A stretch of DNA of 33,908 bases from an uncultured Acidimicrobiales bacterium (GTDB taxonomy: Bacteria > Actinomycetota > Acidimicrobiia > Acidimicrobiales > SHLQ01). Shown here in pieces: positions 32,097 through 33,908 of the stretch. Under the pieces are notes generated by a model that saw only the letters and a program-made list of their open reading frames with translations, was not told the origin of the DNA and did no database searches. The position numbers and the translations under genes were made by a program. The stretch lies in the NCBI GenBank assembly GCA_937969345.1, contig CALBVK010000395.1, positions 1 through 33,908 of the forward strand, in the 5' to 3' direction. Numbering within the stretch: position 1 is the first letter of the stretch; every line of letters begins with the position of its first letter.

Positions 32097-32143
32097 ATTT
32101 GTGAGCGATCGCGCTCGCTCAGCCTGCAAGATCGCTCACAAAA
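32097..32143 (+). repeat. Palindromic element, tandem copy 1
   Basis: ATTTGTGAGCGATC (32097-32110) and GATCGCTCACAAAA (32130-32143) match as inverted repeats except for the outermost base. The centre holds TCAGCCTGCA. GAGCG/CGCTC at 32103-32116 can also form a smaller alternative hairpin. Confidence 0.85.
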
Positions 32144-32156
32144 ACCGTTCCACAGG

Positions 32157-32203
32157 ATTTGTGAGCGATCGCGCTCGCTCAGCCTGCAGGATCGCTCACA
32201 AAT
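32157..32203 (+). repeat. Palindromic element, tandem copy 2
   Basis: Perfect 14-bp arms ATTTGTGAGCGATC (32157-32170) and GATCGCTCACAAAT (32190-32203). It lies exactly 60 bases after copy 1 and differs from it in only two or three places, so the pair arose by recent duplication or paired insertion. CAGG precedes it and CCTGG follows. Confidence 0.85.
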
Positions 32204-32242
32204 CCCTGGAGTCGGGAGGCGATGGTGCCCGGTATCGGGCAG

Positions 32243-32248
32243 TAACCT
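32243..32248 (+). promoter_or_regulatory. -10 hexamer TAACCT for hisS
   Basis: TAACCT precedes the GTG at 32257 by eight bases. It places the transcript start after both palindromes, so these would not be transcribed with hisS, and it rules out the long upstream reading of the frame. Confidence 0.45.
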
Positions 32249-32256
32249 TATTGGTC

Positions 32257-33537
32257 GTGGCTACCTCGAAATTTCAAGCACTCCGCGGCATGCGCGACAT
32301 TATGAGCCCGGACGCGGAGCGTCAGCGTGCGCTCGTCGACGCGTTTGCTGATCTCGCTCGACTGTCTGGGTACGGCCACATCATGTCGCCCATCGTCGAA
32401 GACCTCGGCGTGTTCTTGCGGGTAGGTGAGTCCACCGACGTCGTCACCAAAGAAATGTACGACTTCGAAGACAAGGACGGCACCCGTATTGCTATGCGTC
32501 CCGAGCTGACGGCATCGGTCGTTCGAGCGTTCGTACAACACAACCCGACGACCCTTCCGTGGAAGGTCTGGTACGAGGGCCCACAATTTCGCCACGAGCG
32601 TCCCCAAGCTGGCCGCTATCGCCAGTTCAGTCAGGTCGGCATCGAGGTGCTCGGATCCGACGACCCCGCCGTCGACGTCGAGGTCATCGCGCTCGGTTGG
32701 CGCTTCTATCAAGCGCTCGGCATGACCGAAGTGTCGCTTCTTCTCAACTCGCTCGGCGACGACAGCTGCCGTCCGCAGTACTTCGAGGCGCTCGAAACGT
32801 ACTTCCGGGATCGTTCGGGCGACCTGAGCGAGAAGTCTCAAGAGACACTCGCGAAGAATCCACTTCGGGTGCTCGATAGCAAGCGCGGTGAGGACCAGGC
32901 AGTCATTGCCGAGGCACCGCTCATGGTCGACTACCTCACCGACGATACAGCCGAACACTTTTGTGCTGTCCGAGCCGGCCTCGAGGCCCTCGGCGTTCCC
33001 TACGAGATATCGCCACGACTTGTCCGTGGTCTCGACTACTACACCCGGACGACATTCGAGTTTGCCTCGACCGCGCTCGAGAACGCCCAGAACGCGGTCG
33101 GCGGCGGTGGCCGCTACGACGGGTTGGCCGAGAGCCTTGGCGGCAAGCCAACGCCCGGAATCGGGTTTGCGCTCGGTGTCGACCGAATCCTGCTCGCCTG
33201 CGACGCAGAGGGCGTATTCCCCGCGCCCGACCTCGCACCCGATGTTTTCGTGCTCGACGTGACGAACACCGAGGCCGCAACGGTCATTGCCGACGAGCTT
33301 CGATCGGCGGGTATTGCCGTCGAGAGGGCCTACGACGGACGCAACATGCGAAGTCAGATGAAGGTAGCCAATCGTGTCGAGGCACCGTGGGCGGTGATCA
33401 TCGGCGAGACAGAACTCGCCGAAGGCAATGTCACGCTCCGCGACATGCGCGGCGACAGCGGCCAGACTCTCGTACGCAGAGACGATTTGGTTGCCACGCT
33501 GTCGGCCAAGCTCACGGCCCTTCGCCAGGCCAACTAA
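32257..33537 (+). CDS. hisS: Histidyl-tRNA synthetase
   Basis: A 426-residue class II aminoacyl-tRNA synthetase that charges tRNA-His. MATSKFQALRGMRDI is the normal N-terminus. Motif 2 with WYEGPQFRHERPQAGRYRQF is near residues 105-125, the histidine A motif LVRGLDYYTRTTFEF near 254, and motif 3 PGIGFALGVDRIL near 301. The C-terminal anticodon-binding domain follows from about 325. The frame is open back to 32026, but that extension would translate both palindromes and has no relation to HisRS; GTG 32257 with its -10 hexamer is the real start. aspS follows after 63 bases. Confidence 0.95.
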   Translation: MATSKFQALRGMRDIMSPDAERQRALVDAFADLARLSGYGHIMSPIVEDLGVFLRVGESTDVVTKEMYDFEDKDGTRIAMRPELTASVVRAFVQHNPTTLPWKVWYEGPQFRHERPQAGRYRQFSQVGIEVLGSDDPAVDVEVIALGWRFYQALGMTEVSLLLNSLGDDSCRPQYFEALETYFRDRSGDLSEKSQETLAKNPLRVLDSKRGEDQAVIAEAPLMVDYLTDDTAEHFCAVRAGLEALGVPYEISPRLVRGLDYYTRTTFEFASTALENAQNAVGGGGRYDGLAESLGGKPTPGIGFALGVDRILLACDAEGVFPAPDLAPDVFVLDVTNTEAATVIADELRSAGIAVERAYDGRNMRSQMKVANRVEAPWAVIIGETELAEGNVTLRDMRGDSGQTLVRRDDLVATLSAKLTALRQAN

Positions 33538-33542
33538 CCGAC

Positions 33543-33559
33543 ATTGCGTTCAACGCAAT
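33543..33559 (+). other. Small hairpin between hisS and aspS
   Basis: ATTGCGT (33543-33549) and ACGCAAT (33553-33559) pair around TCA. There is no T tract, so it may be a weak attenuating or mRNA-processing structure. AAGGA lies about 9 bases before the aspS ATG. Confidence 0.3.
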
Positions 33560-33600
33560 CCCCAATCTCAACGAATTCGAAATCCGAAGAAGGAATCAAC

Positions 33601-33908
33601 ATGTCACTTCGCACCAACTACTGCGGTGAACTCAGCGCCGAACACGTCGGCCAAACCGTCACGGTTTGTGGGTGGGTCGATACCCGCCGCGTCCACTCCG
33701 AGCACCTTGCCTTTGTCGACGTGCGCGACCACACGGGCATCGTCCAGGTCGTTGTTGACCAGAAGGTCAACGTCCGCAGCGAGTACGTCGTCGCGGTTAC
33801 CGGCACGGTCGCTGCTCGGCCAACAGAGATGGTCAACAGCGCGCTCGCCACCGGCGCTATCGAGATCGTCGACACCGAAGTTGCCGTGCTCAACGAGGCG
33901 GAGCCTCC
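33601..33908 (+). CDS. aspS: Aspartyl-tRNA synthetase, N-terminal part (runs off the window)
   Basis: The first 102 residues of AspRS, ending at the window edge. They form the OB-fold anticodon-binding domain, with RTNYCGELSAEHVGQTVTVCGWV at the start, FVDVRDHTGIVQVVVD, and EYVVAVTGTVAARP, and they stop in VLNEAEPP where the catalytic domain begins. The usual AHELAxRL-type segment between VVVD and RSEYVV is missing, leaving DQKVNV; I take this as a lineage trait, since the frame and the rest are normal. Whether the enzyme is Asp-specific or Asp/Asn non-discriminating cannot be seen here. Confidence 0.92.
   Translation, partial: MSLRTNYCGELSAEHVGQTVTVCGWVDTRRVHSEHLAFVDVRDHTGIVQVVVDQKVNVRSEYVVAVTGTVAARPTEMVNSALATGAIEIVDTEVAVLNEAEP

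Noticed and set aside
32105..32112. GCGATCGC, the cyanobacterial HIP1 octamer, in the palindromes
   Set aside because: It is part of the element arm plus core, absent from the copy at 8605, and not spread through the window as HIP1 would be.
32026..32256. Possible 77-residue N-terminal extension of HisRS
   Set aside because: It would translate both palindromes and unrelated sequence, while GTG 32257 gives the normal HisRS start with a -10 hexamer before it.
1..33908. tRNA, rRNA, CRISPR, insertion sequences, prophage genes
   Set aside because: I looked for cloverleaf ends, direct repeat arrays and transposase or integrase motifs in the gaps and proteins and found none.

Overview
The window is 34 kb of compact, GC-rich actinobacterial chromosome. 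The housekeeping order ruvC-ruvA-ruvB, then queA-tgt-yajC-secD-secF, then apt-rel, then hisS-aspS is the arrangement seen in many Actinobacteria. Protein features such as the form of the AspRS N-terminus, an MttB-like methyltransferase, and an ECF sigma factor paired with a membrane-anchored charged coiled-coil protein suggest the class Acidimicrobiia, perhaps near Ilumatobacter. This placement is an inference from protein character. I see no rRNA, tRNA, CRISPR array, transposase or phage gene.

Layout. 1-1010: end of an unknown gene translationally coupled to a short-chain dehydrogenase, closed by an intrinsic terminator. 1083-2926: ECF sigma factor overlapping a coiled-coil membrane protein that is probably its partner. 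2990-5812: ClC-type channel with CBS domains, then an acyltransferase-3 membrane enzyme. 5809-10531 (minus): class I fumarase, an AMP-binding ligase preceded by an HD-domain protein, and a DUF2797-like protein. 10679-13042: IclR regulator and an MttB-family methyltransferase. 13133-16155 (minus): cold-shock protein, then a three-gene catabolic operon (2-hydroxyacid dehydrogenase, amidohydrolase, SDR). 16227-19003: Cys-rich conserved protein, a ferritin-like PF10118-type protein, a thioesterase and a small membrane protein. 19090-27245: Holliday junction resolution (RuvCAB), a hypothetical lipid-exposed or secreted protein, queuosine synthesis (QueA, Tgt) and the accessory Sec translocase (YajC, SecD, SecF). 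27248-33908: Ppx/GppA and Apt from one divergent promoter, Rel, a NUDIX hydrolase, HisRS and the start of AspRS. Ppx/GppA and Rel both act on (p)ppGpp or polyphosphate, so they form a stringent-response neighbourhood.

Two sequence patterns cut across the genes. First, many starts are preceded by a TANNNT hexamer at a fixed 6-8 bases, the signature of leaderless transcripts; this decides several starts. Second, a 47-bp palindromic element with the arm ATTTGTGAGCGAT occurs three times: twice in tandem between the NUDIX and hisS genes, and once in-frame inside the AMP-binding ligase, where it encodes about 17 residues in place of a segment the family normally has. This coding palindrome is the most unusual thing in the window. 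A second oddity is a tRNA-guanine transglycosylase that keeps its catalytic residues but has lost all three zinc-binding cysteines.
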